A DNA stretch of 64,000 nt from contig JAUZNZ010000019.1 of assembly GCA_030706735.1 (NCBI GenBank), positions 30,483 to 94,482 of the forward strand, given 5' to 3'. This stretch comes from Bacteroidota bacterium (GTDB lineage Bacteria > Bacteroidota > Bacteroidia > Chitinophagales > Chitinophagaceae). The first letter of the stretch is position 1; every line of letters starts with the position of its first letter. Under the pieces are notes generated by a model. That model worked only from the letters and a program-made list of their open reading frames with translations. It was not told the origin of the DNA and ran no database searches. A program made the position numbers and the translations under genes. Of this stretch, positions 52,551 through 61,012 are shown piece after piece.

Positions 52551-54041
52551 ATGAACCTGAGCTTGTTCATCATCATTCCGCTCGTCACGGCCGTCGCCGT
52601 CATGTGCTGCCGGGGGTTGCGGCAGGCCCGGTGGATATCCCTCGCGGGCTCGTTGGGGCAATTGCTTTTGTCCTTCGTGCTGCTATTCCGGTTCGGGCAG
52701 GAGAGGGCCGCGGGCAACTCTTCCCGGATGCTGTTCGAATACCGTCATAGCTGGTTCGCGGCCTGGCATATCGACTATCACATCGGCGTGGACGGGATCT
52801 CCGTCGCCATGATCCTGCTGACGGCGGTGATCGTCCTGGCGGGCGTGCTGGTGTCCTGGAACAAAGGCCCCTGGAGCAAGGAATTCTTCAGCCTGCTGTT
52901 GATCCTTGCGCTTGGCGCCTACGGCTTCTTCCTATCCCTGGATCTGTTTACGATGTTCTTCTTCCTGGAGCTGTCGGTGATCCCCAAATATTTGCTGATC
53001 GGCATCTGGGGCAGCGGAAGGAAGGAATACAGCGCGATGAAGCTGGCCCTCATGCTCATGAGTGGTTCCGCCCTCGTGTTCATCGGATTATTGGGTTTGT
53101 ATTACGGCTCAGGCCATTCTTTCGATATCCTGCAATTGGCGCAGGTCCCTATCTCTGCCGGCGTGCAGCGGACCTTTTTCCCCTGTCTTTTTATTGGATT
53201 CGGGATCTTCACGGCGCTATTCCCCTTGCATACCTGGGTACCGGATGGGCACTCTTCCGCGCCGACTGCCGCTTCTATGTTCCTGGCCGGCATTTCCATG
53301 AAGCTGGGCGCATACGGTTGCCTCCGCGTGGCGACCTACCTCATGCCCGATGCGGCACGCGAATATGCGCCGATCATCATCGTGCTCGCGACGATCGCCA
53401 TCGTCTATGGCGCCTTTGCGACGATGATGCAGAAGGACCTGAAATATATCAATGCTTATTCTTCAGTGAGTCATTGCGGGTTCATTTTATTGGGGATCGG
53501 GATGCTGACGAGAGCGGCGATCAATGGCGCCGTGCTCCAGATGATCTCGCATGGGTTGATGACGGCGCTCTTCTTTGCGTCGATCGGCATGATCTACGAC
53601 CGCGCGCATACCCGAATGGTGGACCGGCTGGGCGGCTTGTTAAAGGTCATGCCCTTCATATCGACGATCTTCGTGATAGCAGGCTTGTGCTCGCTGGGCC
53701 TGCCGGGATTAAGCAGCTTTGTCGCAGAGATCACGGTATTTATCGGTTCCTGGCAACATCCGGGTACCATGTACCGGCTGGCGACGATCCTGGCCTGCGC
53801 TTCGATCGTGATCACGGCCGTATATATCCTGCGGGCGTCGGCGCAAACGGTCATGGGACCGGTGAAGGACCCGCAATTCAGTGTGCTGACCGATGCGGCC
53901 TGGTATGAACGGCTGGCGTCGATCCTGCTGGTGGCAGGGATCGTCGTGATCGGGGTGGCGCCATTTTGGTTGAACGATCTGCTCAAACCCGGCATCGATG
54001 CTTTTATGGTTCATGCAGGGCAAACGGGATTACTTAAATAA
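52551..54041 (+). CDS. nuoM: NADH-quinone oxidoreductase subunit M
   Basis: A 496-residue antiporter-like subunit. Helices carry FFLELSVIPKYLLIGIWGSG (proton-channel Glu), then FPLHTWVPDGHSSAPTAASM with AGISMKLGAYG, and DLKYINAYSSVSHCGFILLG. All are classic NuoM stretches. It pumps protons together with NuoL and NuoN. It is 10 bases after nuoL and its stop is 7 bases before the nuoN start. Confidence 0.95.
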   Translation: MNLSLFIIIPLVTAVAVMCCRGLRQARWISLAGSLGQLLLSFVLLFRFGQERAAGNSSRMLFEYRHSWFAAWHIDYHIGVDGISVAMILLTAVIVLAGVLVSWNKGPWSKEFFSLLLILALGAYGFFLSLDLFTMFFFLELSVIPKYLLIGIWGSGRKEYSAMKLALMLMSGSALVFIGLLGLYYGSGHSFDILQLAQVPISAGVQRTFFPCLFIGFGIFTALFPLHTWVPDGHSSAPTAASMFLAGISMKLGAYGCLRVATYLMPDAAREYAPIIIVLATIAIVYGAFATMMQKDLKYINAYSSVSHCGFILLGIGMLTRAAINGAVLQMISHGLMTALFFASIGMIYDRAHTRMVDRLGGLLKVMPFISTIFVIAGLCSLGLPGLSSFVAEITVFIGSWQHPGTMYRLATILACASIVITAVYILRASAQTVMGPVKDPQFSVLTDAAWYERLASILLVAGIVVIGVAPFWLNDLLKPGIDAFMVHAGQTGLLK

Positions 54042-54048
54042 ACGATCT

Positions 54049-55506
54049 ATGGGGATTGGTCTTATTGCCGGATTGCAACAGGAGTTGGCGGTGGTTCTGA
54101 TCGTCATCGTCCTCCTGTTCATCAAACTGGGCTCGGACAGGTACCGGACCGAAACGATCCTCGGTCTGGTGAATGTGTTGCTGGGGATCAACCTGGCGGC
54201 AGGCCTGATGATGGCGCCCACGCAAACGGTCCTCTTCGGCGGCGGGTTCCATACCAATGAGCTGATCATCCTCGAAAAAAATATCTTCAACCTGGGCACG
54301 CTGCTTATTTCCCTCCAGGCCTATGACTGGCTGAAGGGCCATAAGCTGGCGCTTGAATTTTATATGTTGTTGCTATCGACGCTGGCCGGTTTGTTCTTCA
54401 TGATCTCCGCCGGGAACCTGCTGATGTTTTATCTGGGATTGGAAATGTCCACCATCCCCCTGGCGGCCTTGTCCAATTTCGACCTTGAAAAGCGGCAGTC
54501 TTCGGAAGCCGCAGTCAAATTCATTATGTCCTCCGCGTTCTCTTCGGCGTTGCTGTTGTTCGGGATCTCCTTGCTCTATGGAGCGACGGGGACGCTGGAC
54601 CTCGGGACACTCGCCGCCTCCGACGATAACCTTCCATTGCGGATGGCCGGGATATTGGGTTCCACCGGCGCCCATGCGCTACTGGTCTTTGCCTTTGTGC
54701 TGCTCCTGTCCGGCTTTGCCTTTAAGATCTCGGTGGTGCCCTTCCATCTATGGACGGCCGACGTCTATGAAGGATCACCCGTGCCTGTCACCGCCTATCT
54801 GTCGGTGATCTCGAAGGGGGCCGTCTTTTTCGCGTTTATTCAGGTCCTGTATACGACATTCAGGCCGCTGGCCCGGGATTGGTATAATATGCTGGTATTG
54901 CTTGCCGTGTTGACGATGCTGACGGGCAACTTATTCGCGCTGCGGCAGGACAAGCTGAAGCGCCTGCTTGCTTTTTCGTCGATTGCCCAGGTCGGCTTCA
55001 TACTCGTCGGCATGACGGGCAGCCCCACGACGGCCAATGCGTCGGTGATCTATTTTATCCTCGTCTATCTATTCTCCAACCTGGGCGCCTTTGGCGTCGT
55101 GGCGGTGGTTAGCGCGATGACAGGTAAGGAAGGCATCGATGATTACAAGGGCCTATACAAGACCAATCCATTCCTCAGCTGGGTGATGGCGATCTCGTTA
55201 TTCTCGTTGGCGGGGATCCCGCCAACGGCAGGATTCTTCGGAAAATTCTTTCTGCTGATGTCCGGGGCCGGAAGGGGCAACTATGTGTTCATTTCCATGG
55301 CCGCGCTTAATATGGTCATTTCGCTCTACTACTACCTCCGGGTGATAAAGGCTATCTTTATGGACGCCAATGACCACCCCATCGGCAGGCTGAAGATCTC
55401 CCTGCTGCCGGCTATCGCCTTGATGGTTTGCGTCGCGGGCGTGTTGTTGACGGGTCTCCTCGGATGGGTTTATGATTATATCTATTCATTGAGCGCGAAT
55501 TTTTAA
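54049..55506 (+). CDS. nuoN: NADH-quinone oxidoreductase subunit N
   Basis: A 485-residue antiporter-like subunit and last of the nuo genes. Conserved segments include LLMFYLGLEMSTIPLAALSN, then FKISVVPFHLWTADVYEGSP and KLKRLLAFSSIAQVGFILVG. The C-terminal helix pair ends SLLPAIALMVCVAGVLLTGL. The ATG at 54049 is preferred; an upstream in-frame start would lie inside nuoM. Ten bases separate it from the next gene on the same strand. Confidence 0.94.
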   Translation: MGIGLIAGLQQELAVVLIVIVLLFIKLGSDRYRTETILGLVNVLLGINLAAGLMMAPTQTVLFGGGFHTNELIILEKNIFNLGTLLISLQAYDWLKGHKLALEFYMLLLSTLAGLFFMISAGNLLMFYLGLEMSTIPLAALSNFDLEKRQSSEAAVKFIMSSAFSSALLLFGISLLYGATGTLDLGTLAASDDNLPLRMAGILGSTGAHALLVFAFVLLLSGFAFKISVVPFHLWTADVYEGSPVPVTAYLSVISKGAVFFAFIQVLYTTFRPLARDWYNMLVLLAVLTMLTGNLFALRQDKLKRLLAFSSIAQVGFILVGMTGSPTTANASVIYFILVYLFSNLGAFGVVAVVSAMTGKEGIDDYKGLYKTNPFLSWVMAISLFSLAGIPPTAGFFGKFFLLMSGAGRGNYVFISMAALNMVISLYYYLRVIKAIFMDANDHPIGRLKISLLPAIALMVCVAGVLLTGLLGWVYDYIYSLSANF

Positions 55507-55516
55507 ACTCCCTGGC

Positions 55517-55921
55517 ATGGCTATCAATCAAAATCATTTATTCGAAGAGCTCGGTGGGGTGAAATGCGCCATTGTGGAGAAGAATGCTACGCCGGCGAGG
55601 GTCGACTTTTTACGCAGGATCCTGGAATATAACCGGTTCACGGTCGTGGTCGTTCCGAGCCCGCCGCCCAAAGTGGCGCCCGCGCCCCCTCCGCCACCAG
55701 CGGCGCCCGCTGCTACAGCACCAGCGGCCCCTGCCGTGCCGCCCCCTCCGCCACCGGAAACCTTCACCATCGGCGTCACGGACGTGACCTTCAACCCGAC
55801 GAACGCGATCTTCGGGCGTCTGCTGAAGGCGCCGGGCGGGCATACGGTCACGCTGGCTTACTGGCAGCAAAGAGAAAGTACTCCCGATGACGAAGTGCCC
55901 TACTTCAGTACGAAAAACTAA
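55517..55921 (+). CDS. Proline-rich protein following nuoN
   Basis: A 134-residue soluble protein with three parts: a small N-terminal domain (NHLFEELGGVKCAIVEKNAT, RVDFLRRILEYNRFTVVVVP), a Pro/Ala-rich linker at about 48-80 (P-rich with PPPPP runs), and a C-terminal domain (TFTIGVTDVTFNPTNAIFGR, then TVTLAYWQQRESTPDDEVPY). As I recall, similar proteins occur in relatives, but no function is known to me. It lies 10 bases after nuoN and 24 bases before an S9 peptidase, so it is probably transcribed with complex I. Confidence 0.7.
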   Translation: MAINQNHLFEELGGVKCAIVEKNATPARVDFLRRILEYNRFTVVVVPSPPPKVAPAPPPPPAAPAATAPAAPAVPPPPPPETFTIGVTDVTFNPTNAIFGRLLKAPGGHTVTLAYWQQRESTPDDEVPYFSTKN

Positions 55922-55945
55922 CGAGATCATAAATCCGAACTACGC

Positions 55946-58843
55946 ATGAGAGGCATCGTTCTTATTGTTTTTTTATTGACCGGCTTCGTGGCTTCTGCGC
56001 AAAAGCAACCCCTTGACCATTCCGTCTACGATGAGTGGCAAAGTATCGGGGAAAAGAGCATCAGCCACGACGGCCGGATCCTGGTCTACACCGTCAATCC
56101 CCAGGAAGGCGACGGCGTGCTGTCGATACAGGACCCCGTGACCGGCATTAAAAAGGAGGTCCCCCGAGGGTACCATGGCACGATCACCGATGACCATCGA
56201 TATGTGATCGGACTGATCAAACCACGGTTCAGGGAAACCCGCGAGGCGAGGATCAGGAAGAAAAAGCCGGAGGAGATGCCTAAGGACTCGCTGTTCATCT
56301 TCACGTTGGGCCAGGGGCCAGGTTGGGACAACGATTCGTTGATCAAGATCCCGCGGGTCAAATCGTACCGTACGCCGGACAAGGGCTCGGGCTGGCTGGC
56401 CTGGCTTTCCTTTCCCGATACGGCCCATGCGATCAACCGGAAGACTGCAACGGCGCCTGCCGCCGCCGACAGCAGCACCACGCTCACGTTGCGAAACCTG
56501 TTTACCGGCGCCGAAAGAAACTATCCGGCGGCCCGGGAATACGTATTCAGCAAAAAGGGAAATGCCTTCGTCGTGGCGTTTACAAAAAAGCCGGGGGATT
56601 CATCGGGCATCGCCGCTGTTCTCTGGCTGTCGCTGCCTGACCTGCGGACGGATACCGTCATGCGGCGATTCAATGAGGCCAGGAGCTTCACCTTCGATGA
56701 AGAAGGCAGCCGGCTTGCCTTCGTGGCCGAACGGGACAGTGCCCAGAAGGCGTTGCGGAAATTTTACAATTGCTGGTATTATACGCCGGGCATGGACAGT
56801 GCGAAACTGCTCGCGGCCCGCAATAGTCCGGGCGTGGCTGCGGGCCTGACCGTCAGCGAATACTATGCGATGCGCTTCAGCAAGTCCGGCCATCGCTTGT
56901 TGATAGGCCTTGCGCCGATCCGTCCGATAAAGGATAGTACGATACCGGATTTTGAAAAGGCATCCCTCGATATCTGGAACTACAAGGACGATGAACTGCA
57001 ACCCGCGCAATTGCATAACCTGGACCGGGATCTGAAACGCAGTTGGCTGGCCCTCGTGGACATCGACCAGCAGCGTCTGGTGCAACTGGGCGATGAGAAA
57101 TTCCCGGAGATCGAAGTCACCGGCGAGGGTGACGGGGATTGGTTCTATGCGGCGTCCGACTATGGCAAGCGCGTGGCAAGGCAATGGCAGGGGTATACGC
57201 TGAGCGACGTCTATGCTATTAACGCGCGCAACGGCGAAAAGAAACTGATCGTCCGCGATCTCAAGGGGAGCCTCTACCCTTCAACGACCGGGAAATACCT
57301 GCTGCTGTATGATGAGCGCGCCCGCGGGTATTCGGTCTACCATGCCGCCACCGGTGCGCTGACGAAAGCGGGGACGGACATCCATGTGCCTTTGTACGAC
57401 GAAGAGAATGATGTTCCCGACGATCCCAATGGGTATGGCATAGCGGGATGGGAAAAGGAGGATCGTCATGCGCTGATCTATGATCGCTACGATATATGGT
57501 CGGTCGACCCGGAAGGGAAGGAAAGGTCGGGGATTTTGAACATGCCTTCGCGGAGGCTAAGGACCGTATGGCGAATTGTCAAAACGGATACCACGGAAAA
57601 ATATATCGATCTGGGTAAGCCGGTTTATGCACGTCTGTATAACGATTCAGCCAAGGATAGTCGCTATATGCGCTGTTCTTTCCCCTGGCCGGGATCCTAC
57701 GATTTCCTTGGCCATCATTTTGGTACCTTTTCGGTAGCGGGTCTGCTCAAGGCCGACAGCGCCGACGCGTATATCTATTCGGCGGAGAATTATTCAAATT
57801 CGCCGGATATATATTATGTGTCGCGGATCATGGATTCTGTGAAACGGGCGCAAGATGACAGCTCGCGGCCGCAGATCCCCGGCTGGCATACGACGATCTA
57901 CCCGCCCACTCGGATCACGCACCTCAATCCGCAACAGGACAACTATCTGTGGGGGACCGCGGAGTTATTTAAATGGAAGGCCTATACGGGCCGGCAGACC
58001 GAAGGCATACTTTATAAGCCGGCGAACTTCGACCCGGCAAAGAAGTACCCGATGATCGTTTATTTCTATGAACGCAACAATTCGACCTTATACAACTACC
58101 AGGCTCCGGCTCCAACGCCATCACGGCTTAATATCCCCTTTTTCGTGAGCCGGGGCTATCTCGTGTTCGTGCCCGATATCTGGTACAGTACGGGGCATCC
58201 GGGCAAGAGCGCCTATGACTATATTGTCAGCGGGACCAGGGCCCTGATCAGGCGGGGATTTGTGGACAGTACGAAGCTGGGCATTCAGGGACAAAGCTGG
58301 GGCGGATACCAGACGGCCTATGTGATCACGCAAACCAACCTCTTTGCCGCCGCCTGGGCGGGCGCGCCGGTGGTCGATATGTTCAGCGCCTATGGGGGCA
58401 TTCGCTGGGAGAGCGGGCTGAACCGGCAGATGCAGTACGAAAAAAGTCAGAGCCGGATCGGCGCCACGATCTGGGAGCGACCCGACCTGTATGTCGAGAA
58501 CTCGCCGCTATTTCACCTGCAGCAGGTCAGGACCCCGTTGGTCATCATGAGCAATGATGCGGACGGCGCCGTTCCCTGGTACCAGGGCATCGAATTCTTC
58601 ACCGCCATGCGCAGGCTGGGCAAACCGGTCTGGCTCCTGCAATACAATGGCGAAGCGCATAACCTGGTGGAGCGGCGGAACCGAAAAGATATCCAGGTCC
58701 GCGAGCAGCAGTACTTTGATTGGCTTTTGAAAGGAGCGCCCGCGCCGAAATGGATCACCGGGGGGGTGCCCGCCACGCTGAAGGGGATCGATTGGGGGAC
58801 GGAACTTGAGCCGCCGAAGCCGGCGACCCCGGAAATAAAATAA
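55946..58843 (+). CDS. S9-family (prolyl oligopeptidase-like) serine peptidase
   Basis: A 965-residue exported peptidase. The signal (RGIVLIVFLLTGFVASAQ) precedes a long N-terminal beta-propeller region with repeated W/Y-rich blades, and an alpha/beta hydrolase domain at the end. The triad is visible: Ser784 in IQGQSWGGYQTAYV, Asp873 in SNDADGAVPW, His905 in YNGEAHNLVER. It probably cleaves peptides after proline or a basic residue in the periplasm or outside the cell. It lies in the run after nuoN; the spacing is short but it may have its own promoter. Confidence 0.9.
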   Translation: MRGIVLIVFLLTGFVASAQKQPLDHSVYDEWQSIGEKSISHDGRILVYTVNPQEGDGVLSIQDPVTGIKKEVPRGYHGTITDDHRYVIGLIKPRFRETREARIRKKKPEEMPKDSLFIFTLGQGPGWDNDSLIKIPRVKSYRTPDKGSGWLAWLSFPDTAHAINRKTATAPAAADSSTTLTLRNLFTGAERNYPAAREYVFSKKGNAFVVAFTKKPGDSSGIAAVLWLSLPDLRTDTVMRRFNEARSFTFDEEGSRLAFVAERDSAQKALRKFYNCWYYTPGMDSAKLLAARNSPGVAAGLTVSEYYAMRFSKSGHRLLIGLAPIRPIKDSTIPDFEKASLDIWNYKDDELQPAQLHNLDRDLKRSWLALVDIDQQRLVQLGDEKFPEIEVTGEGDGDWFYAASDYGKRVARQWQGYTLSDVYAINARNGEKKLIVRDLKGSLYPSTTGKYLLLYDERARGYSVYHAATGALTKAGTDIHVPLYDEENDVPDDPNGYGIAGWEKEDRHALIYDRYDIWSVDPEGKERSGILNMPSRRLRTVWRIVKTDTTEKYIDLGKPVYARLYNDSAKDSRYMRCSFPWPGSYDFLGHHFGTFSVAGLLKADSADAYIYSAENYSNSPDIYYVSRIMDSVKRAQDDSSRPQIPGWHTTIYPPTRITHLNPQQDNYLWGTAELFKWKAYTGRQTEGILYKPANFDPAKKYPMIVYFYERNNSTLYNYQAPAPTPSRLNIPFFVSRGYLVFVPDIWYSTGHPGKSAYDYIVSGTRALIRRGFVDSTKLGIQGQSWGGYQTAYVITQTNLFAAAWAGAPVVDMFSAYGGIRWESGLNRQMQYEKSQSRIGATIWERPDLYVENSPLFHLQQVRTPLVIMSNDADGAVPWYQGIEFFTAMRRLGKPVWLLQYNGEAHNLVERRNRKDIQVREQQYFDWLLKGAPAPKWITGGVPATLKGIDWGTELEPPKPATPEIK

Positions 58844-58852
58844 AACAAGGAC

Positions 58853-59203
58853 ATGAATGATCAATCGGCTGCGGGCGCCATGACGATCCGCGAAGCGCAA
58901 CGGGTGGTGGACGAATGGATCAGGACCACCGGCGTCCGCTATTTCAGCGAGTTGACGAATATGGCCATCCTGACCGAGGAGGTGGGCGAAGTGGCGCGCC
59001 TGATGAGCCGCCTGTACGGGGATCAATCTTTTAAAGAATCCGATAAAGGCCGGGAGTTGGGCGACGAACTGGCCGATGTCTTATGGGTCTTGCTCTGTAT
59101 CGCCAATCAAACGGGCGTCGATCTGACGGTCGCGCTCGAAAAAAATCTCGAAAAAAAGAATGTGCGGGATGCGTTGCGGCACGGGCAGAATAAGAAGCTT
59201 TGA
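58853..59203 (+). CDS. MazG-type nucleotide pyrophosphohydrolase
   Basis: A 116-residue all-alpha NTP pyrophosphohydrolase. The metal-binding residues lie in AILTEEVGEVARLMSRLYGD (E-E-x-x-E) and GRELGDELADVLWVLLCIAN (E-x-x-D), the MazG pattern. Such enzymes remove abnormal or excess nucleotides. It follows the peptidase by 9 bases and is convergent with the DUF488 gene (2 bases between stops). Confidence 0.9.
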   Translation: MNDQSAAGAMTIREAQRVVDEWIRTTGVRYFSELTNMAILTEEVGEVARLMSRLYGDQSFKESDKGRELGDELADVLWVLLCIANQTGVDLTVALEKNLEKKNVRDALRHGQNKKL

Positions 59204-59205
59204 GC

Positions 59206-59730
59206 TCACCCGGCGGGCTGGTCATACTTAAGCTCTCCCTGCACGACGCGGGCAGGGGAGGTATAAGGATGTTCTTCGGCCTTGCCGGGCCCCATGATAT
59301 GTAAGACCTTCCATCCGCGCAGCTTCAAATAATCCGAAACCATCGACCGATGGCAGCTCCACCAGACCGCTTCGGAGCACATGTAGGCGCAGCGTTTGGA
59401 CAGGGCCAGCTTTTCGAGTTGGACGATCCCTTGTTTGAACTCGTCCGTTTCCATATAGTCGGCATATCCGCGAAAGGCCTTGAGGCGCCAGCCGGTATTG
59501 TGCGATCCGGGTTGCACCGGCCGCCTGCCGCCGAGCGCCCTGAGATGTGCGTATTGGATATGGTGCGCGGGCAGGGAGACCATCAGCGCCTCCTTATTGA
59601 AATGCGGGAAGCGACGCGATCCCGGGAAGCTTCGGATATCAGCGACGAGCTCGATCCCGAAGGATTGCAGCAGGCCGATGAACTCCTCCAGGCTGCGCGT
59701 AGAGTGGCCGATGGTCCAGACGGTCTTCAT
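59206..59730 (-). CDS. DUF488 family protein
   Basis: A 174-residue soluble protein with the DUF488 features TIGHSTRSLEEFIGLLQSFG and LVADIRSFPGSRRFPHFNKE at the start. The conserved cysteine/histidine cluster follows (CAYMCSEAVWWSCHRSMVSD). The C-terminus is short and Tyr-rich. The family is widespread with no known function. A single gene. Confidence 0.88.
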   Translation of the reverse strand: MKTVWTIGHSTRSLEEFIGLLQSFGIELVADIRSFPGSRRFPHFNKEALMVSLPAHHIQYAHLRALGGRRPVQPGSHNTGWRLKAFRGYADYMETDEFKQGIVQLEKLALSKRCAYMCSEAVWWSCHRSMVSDYLKLRGWKVLHIMGPGKAEEHPYTSPARVVQGELKYDQPAG

Positions 59731-59777
59731 GGTATCATTTCACGCAAACCGCGTGCCGCAGGCCCGGCGGCCTGCCC

Positions 59778-60980
59778 CTAACCCGCTGTAAAATCGATCT
59801 TGCAAAGATCCGCCGCGGCGTTGAGCCGGCCGGCACGCAGATCTTCCGTAAGCTGCCATAGGCGCGGCTGGTATTGCTCATAGTATTTACCGTAGGCCTC
59901 GCGGAGGCTGACCTTCTCCGCGCGCAGGATGCGGCCGTCAAAGGCGATGGCGATCGTGAAAAGATTCAGCAGAAAGAGTCGCTCCGACTCATTGACCCGG
60001 TCGAGGGTTTGCATAAAAAGATTCCAGTCGTCATAATGATCATCGGCCGAGAGGTGCAGCAGGTGTTGAATGCGCAAAAGGAGCACTACGATATTGGGAT
60101 GATAATTGCGCGCCAGCACGACGGCATTGGCGATCGCTCGCAGGCAGCCGATCCGGGCCTCCTTGCTGAGCTCGGTGAGGGCCCCCTCCTCCAGGATGCG
60201 GTCGGCCACCTCATGGCAGAGTGCGTAGCCGAATAGCCGCAGGCGCGCCTCGCGGACCACGCGCAGAAGGATGAGCGCATTCCAGAAGCATTCTACCGGC
60301 AGGGCGACATAATTGATAGAAATACCTCCGGCTACCCAGGCCGTAGCCAGGGTGGCTCCGATTGTATAGAGCAGGATGCGTTTGGCAATGAAATTGCTGA
60401 GGACGATCTTGCATTTATACAGCAGGCCCAGCAAGAGCAGGTTTAATTTGGAGACGCGTTTGAAAGGATCGATCCCGAGGATATGTAGTTCGGGATCATG
60501 GATCTCGAGCGCGGCGCGCGCAAGGATATTGGTGATGCTAAAAGGGCCGGCGTGCAAAAAATCCCTGATCTCCGGGGCGGCCCGCGTCCCCCGCCGGTTG
60601 TTGCCTGCAACGTGCCCGCGCATATTGGTCAATTCGCTGACCTCGTGTACGGCCTTCAGGGCAATGACGAATAAGAGATAGAACTCCACGACAATGGAGG
60701 CGATGGTGACCCAGCCCGTCCAGGCCAACTGCACGAGCCAGGGTTCAGCTTGTTTGAGGACCGCGATATACACGGTGGGCCAGACGCAGAGCAGTCCCAC
60801 GAGCGCGGACAGGATCATTCCTTTTGCAGAAATGCGATTGACCCTTCGGGTCAGCTCGCTATCCGACAGGTCGAATACATGATGCGTCAGATCCCGCTTG
60901 TGGAAACGATCCAGGTAGTATACCCCAAAACGTTCCAGCCAGGGGGTTTTGCGTTCCGGAAAATGAATGGGCTCAGGCAT
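59778..60980 (-). CDS. Conserved membrane protein of unknown function
   Basis: A 400-residue protein. Two hydrophobic helices near 53-75 and 85-110 (SALVGLLCVWPTVYIAVL, WVTIASIVVEFYLLFVIAL) precede a conserved R-G-H-V-A-G region, two more helices near 205-235 (IGATLATAWVAGGISINYVA) and a soluble helical C-terminal half with HEVADRILEEGALTELSKEA and LLLRIQHLLHLSADDHYDDW. It has EF-hand-free TerB-like ending FAIAFDGRILRAEKVSLREAY-like (IAIAFDGRILRAEKVSLREA), an A-F-D-G-x-x-x-x-E element that recalls TerB domains. No function can be assigned. It is divergent from glyS. Confidence 0.65.
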   Translation of the reverse strand: MPEPIHFPERKTPWLERFGVYYLDRFHKRDLTHHVFDLSDSELTRRVNRISAKGMILSALVGLLCVWPTVYIAVLKQAEPWLVQLAWTGWVTIASIVVEFYLLFVIALKAVHEVSELTNMRGHVAGNNRRGTRAAPEIRDFLHAGPFSITNILARAALEIHDPELHILGIDPFKRVSKLNLLLLGLLYKCKIVLSNFIAKRILLYTIGATLATAWVAGGISINYVALPVECFWNALILLRVVREARLRLFGYALCHEVADRILEEGALTELSKEARIGCLRAIANAVVLARNYHPNIVVLLLRIQHLLHLSADDHYDDWNLFMQTLDRVNESERLFLLNLFTIAIAFDGRILRAEKVSLREAYGKYYEQYQPRLWQLTEDLRAGRLNAAADLCKIDFTAG

Positions 60981-60998
60981 AGCAACGGCAAAGATGCT

Positions 60999-61006
60999 TA
61001 TCTTTG
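60999..61006 (+). promoter_or_regulatory. Candidate -7 box TATCTTTG of glyS
   Basis: A perfect TAnnTTTG, ending 6 bases before the glyS ATG at 61013. A transcription start a few bases downstream would make the message leaderless or nearly so. No convincing -33 TTTG is seen at 17-23 bases upstream. Confidence 0.42.
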
Positions 61007-61012
61007 CCGACT

